15,411 bases of DNA from Acanthaster planci (GCF_001949145.1 NW_019091574.1:415783-431193), one strand, 5' to 3'; positions 1-8,084 are shown, counted from the first letter of the stretch. Numbers and translations are program-made. The notes: generated by a model from the letters alone, not told the origin.

Positions 1-61
1 AAACACACAGGCATATTTGTCGCGTATATGTTTGTCTTTGTCAAACTTGTTAAAAATAATG

Positions 62-350
62 CTATTTGAAGATGGGTACCTGACGGCAAGTACTTCGGAG
101 CAACTCCTTCACGGTGAGGGCGCCCATGAAACCATCACGCACGTAGAGCTCTCGTGGATATTCCTGCAAGATGTAGTGTATCAATGCAAAAATCAGCTTG
201 TCGTGTAATGCCTTGCAAATGCGCACCGTTTGGTTTGCACAGTTCACAGAGCGCAAATACATTGTAAAAGGTCCATTCTTCACGCTGGATGTCAAGCCTA
301 GACTGGCAAAACTCTAGGAGCAATGCTTTTGAGGCTTTAACAACGGTCAA
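62..350 (-). pseudogene. Broken minus-strand ORF, unrecognised
   Basis: Two overlapping minus-strand frames, 350–135 and 295–62, look like parts of one reading frame with a shift in about 230–295. Coding-like residues (RREEW-type segment, then an Asn/Val/Arg/Ile/Cys-rich helix and an LIFALIHYIL hydrophobic helix) pass from the first frame to the second. The second ends at a TAG at 64–62 after a run containing YVRDGFMGALTVKELL. I do not recognise the family. It could be the C-terminus of another virus gene or a host exon. The call of a single broken gene is inference from residue composition; no domain can be named. Confidence 0.4.
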
Positions 351-1098
351 AAATCCCGGAATCGTCGATCAATCACAAACGGACGTTAACTTTTAGACAC
401 TCTTCTCACGAGTATCCGACAACCGAAATGGCCGAACGTACTGACAATTAAAAGGCCAATTTTGTGTTTTTTTTATAAGCCGTATTCTATAAATATTCAT
501 TAACACAGTGCCTCTCAAAAAGGATTTAATTAAGGTGATCTTTTCAGCTCATTAATATTCATAGTACTTTTTACCACAAGAGGGTGCACTTAAATGGCGC
601 AAATCTTGCGCATGCGCACAACCGCTTTTCCGTACCGAAACAGCGGTGCTTGGGTAATTTGTTCTGTCAAAGACCACATCCGTCTATAAATATCTCTAAC
701 TCTTTCGTCTTGTCTTTCGGCTAACGGGACTAATGTTCTAGGCGCCTAAAACTCTTCAACGATTCTTAATTCAGCGCCTGTTACTTCACTTTCAATTAGG
801 AGCCTGTAGGCATCACTACCACCAAACCACGTATCCCACTCGATCTCGGAGGATTTGTGATGTTAAAATACCCAGCTTCAAACTGTACATTCTTCACCCT
901 AATTGCCTTGGAACCTTTCGTATTATCAATTTAGTGTTTCAATTTAAACGTCTGCGGATTTTTGGTCAAGTGAAAAGTGTGAGTCTCCATTTTATTTTAT
1001 ACGCGTTTAAACAATGTCAATTTCGTGTAAAATTTTACCGTCTTTGTTGTTGACTACTAAAGTTAGAGTCATCTGATTTTAGAAAAATGTTGAGAAAT
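351..1098. other. No gene seen; candidate promoter elements only
   Basis: AT-rich stretch with stops in all frames. The only structures I see are a 12-base NRF1-like palindrome at 607–618 and a TATA-like box at 685–692. No convincing terminal inverted repeat of the virus was found here, although the left end of the element should lie somewhere between this stretch and 2050. Confidence 0.6.
607..692. promoter_or_regulatory. NRF1-like palindrome plus TATA-like box
   Basis: TGCGCATGCGCA at 607–618 is a perfect palindrome and fits the known NRF1 half-site pair. TATAAATA follows at 685–692. The combination resembles a metazoan core promoter, but no open gene follows within 1 kb, so activity is only inferred. 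Confidence 0.35.
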
Positions 1099-1200
1099 TT
1101 ATCTCAATTTTTCCCCGGCAATTCCAGAACAGAGCATCTTTTTGATGAAAAGTCCCGCGGGAAAGTACGTTCGGGGCTCCGTGAGTGCTAGTTTGGGAAT

Positions 1201-1751
1201 TTGGGTCACGGGGTTTGGGGAAGTCCCGGGCTGATCTGGGAAGTGGTTAGGCCCCACGCTGATTTGGAAAGTGGGAAAGAGGGGCTGCTCTTGTAAATAC
1301 CAGTCTCTACTACTTCTCATAGCCTTGAAATTATCGATCACCACAAATATCTTGGGCGTTTATCTTTCCAGAGATCTTTCTTGCAATAAGCATGTTAACA
1401 TTGTTGTTTCTAAAGCTAACAGAACGTGTGGATTCATTAGACGACTTGTAAGTTGTAAAGACGGTCAATTTCTTGTTAAAATGTATTGTGCCACTGTTCG
1501 TCCAATTATGGAGTACGCAGTCCCAGTAAGGTGCCCAAGCACTCTCTCTCAACAAACCATTTTGGAGGGAGTACAGCAGTAGGCAACGGGGGATACTGGA
1601 TCAGCCCACTGCTCTGGACTGGACTTTTCCCTCTCCACGGGACTTCCCCCTTTCCCTTGACCTTTGACCCCCAGTTTCACTCGCAACCCCCAAACAAAAA
1701 AGGGACTTCCCCCAAACCTCGTTATCCCAGAACAAAAATGGGGAATTCCCC
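1201..1751. repeat. Inverted GC-rich segments with four kappaB-like sites
   Basis: The segment 1201–1227 resembles the reverse complement of 1702–1730: both contain GGTTTGGGG followed by AAGTCCC, with small differences upstream. kappaB-type decamers occur as GGGGAAGTCCC (1217–1227, minus orientation), GGGACTTCCC at 1639–1648 and again at 1702–1711, and GGGGAATTCCCC at 1740–1751. The LINE fragment lies between the arms. This could be a foldback or MITE-like remnant, or two copies of an unrelated repeat in opposite orientation. Only the sequence similarity is seen; the element type is unknown. Confidence 0.4.
1346..1582 (+). mobile_element. Non-LTR (LINE) reverse transcriptase C-terminal fragment
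   Basis: The frame reads an LGVYLSRDLSCNKHV block, then KANRTCGFIRR, then VRPIMEYAVPV and a final LEGVQQ before TAG at 1580–1582. This order (LG-hydrophobic, Asp-Leu-Ser, KHV; K-N/A-R-GFI-R; VRP--EYA-PV; LE--Q) is the well-known region just after the RT thumb in jockey/CR1-like LINEs. The RT catalytic YxDD is absent, so only about 80 codons survive. Where the family normally continues with another basic residue after the VQ, a stop is found. It is a dead fragment and not part of the virus. Confidence 0.75.
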
Positions 1752-2050
1752 GGGTACTTAAGTAAGCCCATGAAAACTCAGTTATACCCGAAGCTTTGAG
1801 AAAAAAATGAAATAAATTTGCAACTACCCTAAGTAAATAGTATTTATTGAATAGAGATGTCAAACAAAAGAACTGAAGCTTTGAAAAAAGTGAAGTAAAT
1901 TTGAAAACACTATATATAAATAGAGACATGAATAAAGAAACCAGATATAACACCGACCTACATTAGCAGACTTTCGACGATTGAAAAGTCATTTTTATCT
2001 GACTTTGTGAAACGATACATACACAATTACATTACCGCCACCCCGTAAAA
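1583..2050. other. No gene seen
   Basis: The first 170 bases are the GC-rich kappaB-bearing repeat arm; the rest is AT-rich with repeated AAGCTTTGA and AAATTTG words (two similar blocks around 1790–1825 and 1875–1910). The last 60 bases lead into the ATG at 2051. No clear TATA box precedes that ATG. Confidence 0.5.
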
Positions 2051-3433
2051 ATGTCACACAAACCCGAACAAGCGATTCAAGCGGGCACACGGCAATTTAG
2101 AAATCTCACGAGGCAGTCATATCGTAAACCCTTACAGATAGCACAAAATAACGACATCACATTCACGGCCACAGACACAAAGGGTAACGTATTACGTAAA
2201 GACCTAATTACCGCGATTAAAGCACACATTAAACCGAAAGCAGTCGAAGAGGTAAAAATCCAAAGGATCAGGCGCTTTCAAGGTAACTACCGAAACTGGG
2301 AAGTGGTGCATACTTTCTTCACCGAAGACTTGATACACTTCTTCGATTTCCACAAAAGGTCTATCGCAGACAAAGCGTTGGCCGAGTTAAAAGAGTTAAA
2401 CTCTTATAAGTTACAAACGGCAATCAAGGTTCAGTTTAAACTGGAGAAACCTGGAGCCGAAACGAAACTAGGCGTTTTTACATTTACGAGTAAAAATAAC
2501 GTAGTCGTTTCTAAACAACAGAAAGAGTTATCTCCTTAGACAAGCTGGTGGCTACTTTGGGTACCAAACACAAATATGTCCTACACTACCGTACGTTGCA
2601 AAAATACTTAGAACTCGGTTTAGAACTAAAAGACGTTCACTGTGTAATGTCTTTTCAAGAGGCACCTTGGATGAAGGGATACATCGATTAAAACACCGAA
2701 TTGCGTAAGTTAGCAAAGTCCCATTTCAAAAAGACTTCTTCAAGTTAATGAGTAATTCAGTCTTTGGCAAGACAGTGGAAAATGTGAGGCACAGAATCAA
2801 CGGGCACCTGCTTAAAGATTTACATAACGCCGATCGGTGCAAGCGTTTAACTTCTAAACCATATTATAAGACGACTACACCGTTTAAGGAGTGCGATGTC
2901 TCTTTTGTCGAAATGCATGGAACTAAAACCAGATTAAACAAGCCCATCTACTGCGGCGTAAGCTTGTTAGATCTGTCCGAGACAGTTGAAAGCAGATTTG
3001 CCTTTTGTACACCGACACGGACAGTTTATTAGTCGAGATTCAAACGGACGATTTAACCAATTACCTACGTAAAAAGCGCAGCTTATTCGATTTAAGCAAT
3101 TACCCAACGGATCATATACCGAAAAATAAAAAAGTCATCGGTAAAATGACAGACGAATTTGGTGACCAAGTGATATCAGAAGCAGTCTGTATTAGGCCAA
3201 AAATGTACTCCATTTTAACGGAGCAACAAAATTTGAAAAAGGCAAAGGGAGTTTTAAAAGTCGTAACCCAAAAAAGGTTATCGCACAAGGCTTATAAGAG
3301 GTGTCTATTTGAACAGGTACAACACTTGTTTAAGCAGCAACTGTTCAGATCGGACAAACATCAAATATTCACAGTCACGCAAAATAAATTGTGTCTATCG
3401 CCCTTGGACACTCTAGTTTACGGGCACTATTAG
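2051..3433 (+). pseudogene. DNA polymerase B (Polinton/adintovirus type), deleted and frameshifted
   Basis: Protein-primed-type family B polymerase, which would copy the viral DNA. Three groups of frames are seen. 2051–2539 is the N-terminal region, 162 codons, ending in a KLQTAIKVQFKLEK block. 2539–2730 resumes in another frame with YVLHYRTLQKYLELG, has an in-frame TAA at 2689–2691, and shifts at an A run (2728–2732) into the frame of 2733–3032. That frame has polymerase motif B (KLMSNSVFGKT; NSVFGK at 2754–2771). A further shift near 3005 leads to motif C, YTDTDS at 3008–3025, and the thumb-like C-terminus ending with TAG at 3431–3433 after LVYGHY. The exonuclease domain and motif A (SLYP type) are missing between the first and second parts, so several hundred codons have been lost. 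Family assignment is secure from motifs B and C and their surroundings. Confidence 0.88.
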
Positions 3434-4172
3434 AAAGGGGTTTAAAGCAACTGACCTGGAACTTGCTAAAAAAGCCTTACCCATAAAAAGCTGACAAAGC
3501 TTACGAGACATTAAGCCCAAAGAATTACGAGACTAGCTTATTTACGGGTGGGTCTTTAATTCAGGCTGCCAAGACAAGCAAGCAACACTGCATTTAGTTT
3601 AGTGTGGGATAAAATTAGAATAAGGCACGGGGGGTAAAAATTTTCGGCACAATTTGACCTTGCTTATGATAAAAAATAGTGGATGAGTCGAAGGTGTGAC
3701 GCCATGGAAAAATACCAACGGGCCCACCAGGCGATCCAGGGTGGAATCGAGATAATCCCAAGACAACGGCACGTAATGGGCCTTGGGTAATGGGAGGGAT
3801 AATCTTAGACAATGGCCCAGCGGAGGTAGTCATTGTGGCACCGGGGCTAAATGATTGAGATAAGCTTTAGATAATAGTTTGGAAAATTTGGAAGGCGACG
3901 ACACAGCGCGCTTGTCTTACAATCGTTACCACGGCTCTTTCTTCTGGCGGATTTTATAACGACATAAAAAGAACAAAGATGCTTGGTTGAATGGGATGAG
4001 CGTCATGAAAGGGGTGATATGACCAAAGATGAGGTTGATGGGAGAAGTTAATGAGTCACGGGGCGACATGACCCAAGCATTTAGTACACACACACACGCA
4101 CAAGTTATAAGGCAGTGATTTTGACGTGGTAATTCAGATGTATTTTTTATTCGAAAGGTAACAGAGGTGGAT
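3434..4172. other. No gene seen
   Basis: Only short frames. A run of about 30 codons at roughly 3500–3598 (containing SPKNYETSLFTGGSL) is open but unrecognised and ends in TAG. A small CA microsatellite lies at 4084–4100. No clear promoter is visible before the death-domain ORF. Confidence 0.5.
4084..4100 (+). repeat. CA microsatellite
   Basis: Short ACACAC run followed by GCACA; too short to be informative. Confidence 0.7.
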
Positions 4173-4514
4173 ATGTGCCGGGAAATACAAAACGGGCAAA
4201 CGGAGGGGTGTCCTCGATTAATGTACCTGACTTCCGAAATAACGGAGCGACAGCTGACAGAATTGGCGGGTAATTTCGTCAAAGAACAGGAGGGAACGAA
4301 ACCTTGGGAAGACCTCCTGATGGCTCTCGGTCTTTCTAGCGCCGATTTGTATAGACACAAGGAAGAAAATAAGTATAGTCCGTTGGCACATTGTTTTAGC
4401 GCATTCGCTCAATCGAAACGTCGTCATTATAAAAGAGCTACGATCGATAAGCTTCTCATGGAGTGTCAACGGTGTAATGTTTCGGTGGGAGTGTACGAAT
4501 TTCTGTATCCGTAA
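4173..4514 (+). CDS. Death-domain protein (accessory)
   Basis: An intact 113-residue ORF. From about residue 21 to 105 it reads like a single death domain: helix 1 ITERQLTELAGNF, a conserved Trp (residue 45) in KPWEDLLMALGLS, helix 3 with SSADLYRHK, helix 4 LAHCFSAFAQ with a following basic patch, and helix 5/6 beginning RATIDKLLMEC. The spacing of the Trp, LGLS and AT-hydrophobic-LL elements is that of the FADD/ankyrin/receptor death-domain fold. There is no effector, receptor or caspase part, so it would act as a stand-alone adapter or decoy. I chose the ATG at 4173; the open frame begins just before it. It sits between polymerase and integrase and is one of few virus-region ORFs with no stop or shift. 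Capture from a host adapter is inferred. Other six-helix death-fold members (CARD, DED) fit less well. Confidence 0.7.
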   Translation: MCREIQNGQTEGCPRLMYLTSEITERQLTELAGNFVKEQEGTKPWEDLLMALGLSSADLYRHKEENKYSPLAHCFSAFAQSKRRHYKRATIDKLLMECQRCNVSVGVYEFLYP

Positions 4515-4547
4515 TACACGTAGATGCACATAAAAATAAGTCAGCTT

Positions 4548-4620
4548 CTATGTTTGGAAATGATCTCATCATCTATATTGGAAATGATCTCATCATCTAT
4601 GTTTGGAAATGACGTGACGT
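4548..4620 (+). repeat. 25-bp tandem repeat, about 2.9 copies
   Basis: Units begin with TCTATGTTTGGAAATGATCT (4548–4572), TCTATATTGGAAATGATCTC (4573–4596, one base shorter) and TCTATGTTTGGAAATGACGT (4597–4620, changed at the end). The altered end of the third copy forms the CRE-like site. The array lies directly upstream of a TATA-like box, as enhancer repeats in viral promoters often do. Confidence 0.8.
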
Positions 4621-4644
4621 TTCAATTGGAAAATGATATAAAAA
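4610..4644 (+). promoter_or_regulatory. CRE-like motif and TATA-like box
   Basis: TGACGTGACGT at 4610–4620 holds two overlapping ATF/CREB half-sites, and TATAAAAA follows at 4637–4644. The ATG of the next gene is at 4778, and a short upstream ORF of eight codons lies at 4735–4758. The arrangement repeat–CRE–TATA–leader is a plausible RNA polymerase II promoter for the accessory genes at 4778 and beyond. Confidence 0.5.
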
Positions 4645-4777
4645 TTGCATAAGGGGCAAAAGGACATCAATTTGGTCAGAAGTAGTCAAGCCAAGAGGAA
4701 CTGTCCGGAAAACACAAGCCCCTTGGTCCCCCAAATGCAACGCATTGCTGTCGTTTAGACCCACCAATAGTTGGGAT

Positions 4778-5319
4778 ATGGCCGGTGGTCTCAATGAAGT
4801 CTCCGAATTTCGTAACGAGATGGAACGCCCCCCGATGGTTCAAGCGTCTTTGGAAGAGAAAAGCTCAAACCTAATCAAGCTGGAAGGAGAATTGAGAAAG
4901 AAGACATTGTTAGAAAAGAGAATGAGGACACCATCAAAGGCACCGTATAGGCCAAATTATAGTTTGGATTCAGCTGGCAGTCTTCCCGAAAGCTCAGAAC
5001 CTCGTCACGAGATGGAACAGCGGACTCAACTTCCTACGATAGACTCGAACAAACCAGACTTAATTAAACCAGAAGAGAGAATGACGTCATCAAAGGTGCC
5101 GCAGAAAACCATTAAAGATTTAATATTTTCTCAGAGTTTGAAAAAACGATCGATACGTCGTTATCGAGAAGGGGTTATCACCAGACAAAGCAGAAGGGCT
5201 TTCCACTGGCTCCCGGACGAGGGATTAACCTCACGGTTCCGGAGTGGGAGCTACTCAAGACAATGATACCGGCCATCGATGAAGCCATCAAAGAAGTGGA
5301 CGATGCTTGCATTGGGTAG
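4778..5319 (+). pseudogene. PC4-like protein with internal repeat, frameshifted
   Basis: The N-terminal part (frame of the ATG at 4778, to about 5175) is charged and holds a diverged duplication: a D-x-A-G-x-L-x-E-x-S-E-x-R-x-E-M-E pattern at about 4775–4825 and again at 4967–5017, 64 codons apart. It ends with KKRSIRRYREG, which suits the strand before the core of a PC4/p15 domain. The frame then shifts at 5170–5200, and the frame 5161–5319 reads KGFPLAPGRGINLTVPEWEL followed by LLKTMIPAIDEAIKEV, matching the C-terminal half of PC4: basic GRKGI-like turn, Trp in the linker, and the amphipathic helix ending IDEAI. It ends at TAG 5317–5319. PC4 proteins bind single-stranded DNA and act as transcription coactivators; a viral role in replication or transcription is inferred. 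The uninterrupted ORF would end at 5266, past the shift. Confidence 0.62.
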
Positions 5320-5430
5320 AACAAAGCACCAGATGTGTTGATTGGTTTACATAAAATTGGCGGGAAATTCAACAAACAAGGACCAGTGAAATGGATAAAA
5401 GAGGGCAGAGCTGACCCTCCAGATCCATCT

Positions 5431-5550
5431 TGCTTCAACGCCACCATCATCACAACCAGCACTATTAGTGCCATCAGCTTCATCAGCACCGTCAGCTTCA
5501 TCAACACCACCATCACTCTCGTCTACTTTCTCAGCACCATTTATTTTTAG
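5431..5550 (+). repeat. Low-complexity GCC/TCA-type repeat
   Basis: Imperfect repeats of CATCAGCTTCATCAGCACCG-like units at about 5470–5510. In the plus frame that joins the next exon they read as Pro/Ser/Ala-rich residues; on the minus strand they read as Asp/Glu/Ala/Gly repeats. The plus reading is preferred because of the splice sites downstream. Confidence 0.5.
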
Positions 5551-6384
5551 ACACCATGGCCAAAAGTTTTTCGGCCCCAACTTTGACGCCGAGGAGGAGT
5601 GGAAAAGGTTGGACTGCCGCGTGGCTGACGAAGGCCCCATGTGGGAACCCGCTCAATGGGAAATGGGTAAGGAACGTTTTATATTATTAATTCCCCCACT
5701 CTCGTACAACGGTCCTAAAATTCACTTTGGAATACGTTCCTTTCGTATGTTTATGGCTTTATTTCTTGTAACACACAGATGTTGCTCATCATGCCCAAGA
5801 GTTTGATGAAGACGCGGAAGTTATCGACCTGACCGTGGAAGACGAAGTTATCGATTTGACCATGTCAGACGAAGGTAAGTTTCTTTTTTAAAATGTATAT
5901 ATGTACGTGTGTTTAGTCGTCTTTGTTACTGTAACGTGAGCAATGAATTTTAAAACGTGAAACAGATTTGTATTTTTCTTTTATACGCAGACGACGACGT
6001 GTTTCTGCCTTGTCTAAGCCCGGCGAGCCGTCACCTGCAGCTTCACCGGGCCCGACAGTCAGCCCAGCACCGGTCAGCCCTCCGCCTCACAGCTCCGCTC
6101 CTGCACCTCATGACCCACCCGCTGCAGCTGAACCCGACGCTGATAATGTATTTGCAGAGGTGCTGATTCTCATGTTTGCTCACATGGCGAGTTGTATTAA
6201 TGTCATTTTTAGGGATTTCGTTCAACGTAGATGTGGGTGGTGTGAAATCGATCACCCCTCACAAACCCAATACATTTGCGTTATGGAAGGCAAAGAGTCG
6301 CTACTCGACATGTTTTTAATTGATATGTTGGAGGAACTCTGTGACAACAGGCTTGAGGAGTGTATTGATAGCTGGGTTTTCTAG
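5551..6384 (+). CDS. Three-exon accessory protein: tandem SUMO-interacting motifs plus Cys/His C-terminus
   Basis: Exon A, with an acceptor-like TTTATTTTTAG at 5540–5550 or beginning further upstream, ends at 5666 before GTAAGG. Exon B is 5779–5874, after ACACACAG and before GTAAGT. Exon C starts after TTATACGCAG at 5991. Both introns are phase 1 (112 and 116 bases) and join exons A and B in frame. Exon B encodes an acidic segment with VIDLT twice (5820–5834 and 5847–5861), the classic SUMO-interacting motif flanked by acidic residues. Exon C has a Pro-rich linker and a C-terminal domain with Cys codons at 6232, 6241 and 6277 and a His at 6253 (CGWCEIDHPSQTQYIC), then acidic helices to TAG at 6382–6384. 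The 5990 acceptor leads into a frame that ends at 6166. The Pro-rich/C-terminal frame needs an acceptor at 6040 (CCTGCAG) or 6058, or an indel. No start codon is seen in frame in exon A. I do not recognise a named family. Confidence 0.55.
5667..5778 (+). other. Intron 1 of the SIM protein gene
   Basis: GTAAGG donor at 5667 and TTGTAACACACAG acceptor ending at 5778. Removing it keeps frame: the first codon base at 5666 is completed by the AT at 5779–5780. Phase 1, 112 bases. Confidence 0.6.
5875..5990 (+). other. Intron 2 of the SIM protein gene
   Basis: GTAAGT donor at 5875 is a full consensus; the 3' end has a pyrimidine-rich TGTATTTTTCTTTTATACGCAG tract ending at 5990. Phase 1, 116 bases. 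An alternative acceptor at 6040 would restore the frame of the conserved C-terminus. Confidence 0.6.
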
Positions 6385-7072
6385 GTAGAACAAAATCAGG
6401 AATCGTTGTATTTAGGCATCCAGACAAGGCGATTCTTGACCTTTCGACATTTGTATGTTTGAGTTACAGCAGCCACAAAAATTAGAAGTACTGAAAGAAT
6501 TCATTTTACATGATTAGGGTTCTTCATGGCTGTTTTTCACAGGGTTTCTCCAATTTTACTACGGTGGTGGTTTTTATTTATTTTGTTTGTTTTTTCCTCT
6601 TCTTGAAGTTGCCTTTATAAAGTTCTTTTTTTCAAATCAACCGATGTATGGGTAAAGTTCGAATGAAAGTGTAATGTTAGCGTTTAAATGATTTTGTTTG
6701 CAATAAATTGGTTGTGGTTGTACTTTGGAGTTCTTCACCCTGCTGCGTTGTTTAAGTGTTTGTATAGTTAGGGTTTTATTTTGAAACTTAGAGAAAATAG
6801 ACAAATAAATTCTGATTAATAATAAAGATACAGTAAGGAAATAGACAAATAAATTATGATGATTAATAAAGGAAATAAACAAAAAAATGCTGATTAATAA
6901 TAAAGATTCATCAAGGAAATGAAGAAATAAGTTATATATAAATAAATTTTAAAACTGCGGGAAATATGTTGGAATAAATCAAAACTGAGGTAATAACTTC
7001 ACCGAGGGTATTAAAGGGGGTTAAACTATATCCAGCGGTCATTTTAAACTTTGGCTTCGACGAGGCAAGATC
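6385..7072. other. No gene seen; AT-rich with AATAAA signals
   Basis: No coding frame of note. Several AATAAA words, first near 6702, could end the transcript of the preceding gene. The last 50 bases before the integrase ATG are more GC-rich. The tandem repeat at 6793–6933 lies here. Confidence 0.55.
6793..6933 (+). repeat. AT-rich tandem repeat, about 3.5 copies of 34–45 bp
   Basis: Copies start with GAAAATAGACAAATAAATT (6793), GAAATAGACAAATAAATTAT (6838), GAAATAAACAAAAAAATGCT (6872) and a partial GAAATGAAGAAATAAGTT (6916–6933), with GATTAATAATAAAG in the interior. Copy 2 is short by about ten bases. No open frame runs through it. Confidence 0.75.
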
Positions 7073-8084
7073 ATGGAAACGTATTTAAAGTCTCTCTATT
7101 ACGACCTTGACCTCGGGAGCGGTCTGAGCAGCGTAAACAGGTTGTATCGCACCGCCAAGCAAGATGGAAAGTACAAGATTCTTCGAGGACAGGACACTTA
7201 CACGCTCCATAAATCCGCCAGAAAAATATATCCTAGAAATAGAATGATGGCTGTGGGTCGGGATGAAATCCATCAGTTAGATCTGGTAGATGTATCTAAT
7301 TTGTCCAAATACAATAGAGGGCATAGATCCTTGCTGACTTGGATCGACGTGTTTTCCAAATACGCCTGGGTTATTCCGTTAAAAAATAAATCGGGCAAGG
7401 CGCTGGTGAATGCTTTCAAGACCAATGTCAGATCTAGCGGCTGACCCCCGTGATGATTTACACGGATAAAGGCAGTGAATTAACCAACTGTCCGTTCCAA
7501 GAAATGCTTAAAACGGAAGGGATACATTTCTGTACGACCAACAGCGAGGTCAAAGCATCCGTCATTGAGAGATTCAACCGCACGCTCAAGTCTCACATGT
7601 GGCGGTACTTTACGTAGAAAAACACGTTGAAATACATCGACGTCTTGGGGCCATTGGTGAAGGCCTACAACCATTCGCACCACCGTACCATTGGAATGAA
7701 GCCCGTGGAAGTCACCGGCGCGAATTAAAGCGGTGTTAGGAAACGTCTGTATGCGCCGCCCAAGCCACCCGCTAAATTTCGGTTTAAAGTGGGAGATAAG
7801 GTTCGAGTCAGTAAACGGCGGCTGACCTTTGAAAAGTTCTACCTGGTCCAAGTAGATATTTACAATAGCCAAACACAGTGGGCGGCAAACAAGCACGCAT
7901 TAAAAGATTATAACGGTGAAGCTATTCGCGGTTCGTTTTGCAAAAGGTGCGAAAAACCGATGATCTATACCGAGTGGAGAAAGTGATTCGGTAGCGCAGG
8001 AGAAAGGGAAAGACCGAGTATTTCGTTAAATGGTTGGGGTATCCTTCGTCGTTCAACACTTGAGTGACGGACCTGCAGTCGTAG
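7073..8084 (+). pseudogene. Retrovirus-like DDE integrase with chromodomain, broken
   Basis: Enzyme that inserts viral DNA into the host genome. First frame 7073–7444: N-terminal part, then the first catalytic Asp (7280) in HQLDLVD and ITWIDVFSKYAWV-like core. The frame then shifts around 7430–7441; the second frame 7441–7986 carries the second Asp (7465) in IYTDKGSE and the Glu (7567) in VIERFNR, 33 residues apart. In-frame stops lie at 7615–7617 (TAG) and 7726–7728 (TAA). Another shift near 7977 leads to the chromodomain, with EKVIR, then EYFVKWLGYPSSFNT (stop 7992–7994 TAG, 8061–8063 TGA), ending at 8084. Length and the C-terminal chromodomain match Polinton/adintovirus integrases. I recognise the family with confidence; the gene is dead. 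Confidence 0.9.

Noticed and set aside
3926-4360. Minus-strand 144-codon ORF over the death-domain gene
   Set aside because: Low-complexity composition and no recognisable domain; it is the antisense of a good plus-strand domain.
5347-5640. Minus-strand ORF with Asp/Glu-rich repeat
   Set aside because: It is antisense to exon A, which has clear splice sites and joins in frame to the SIM exon.
5585-6384. LxCxE retinoblastoma-binding motif in the accessory protein
   Set aside because: LDCRV in exon A and LEECID in exon C resemble it, but neither has Leu-x-Cys-x-Glu.
6637-6882. Minus-strand 81-codon ORF in AT-rich DNA
   Set aside because: Phe/Ile/Leu-rich by base composition and partly inside the tandem repeat.
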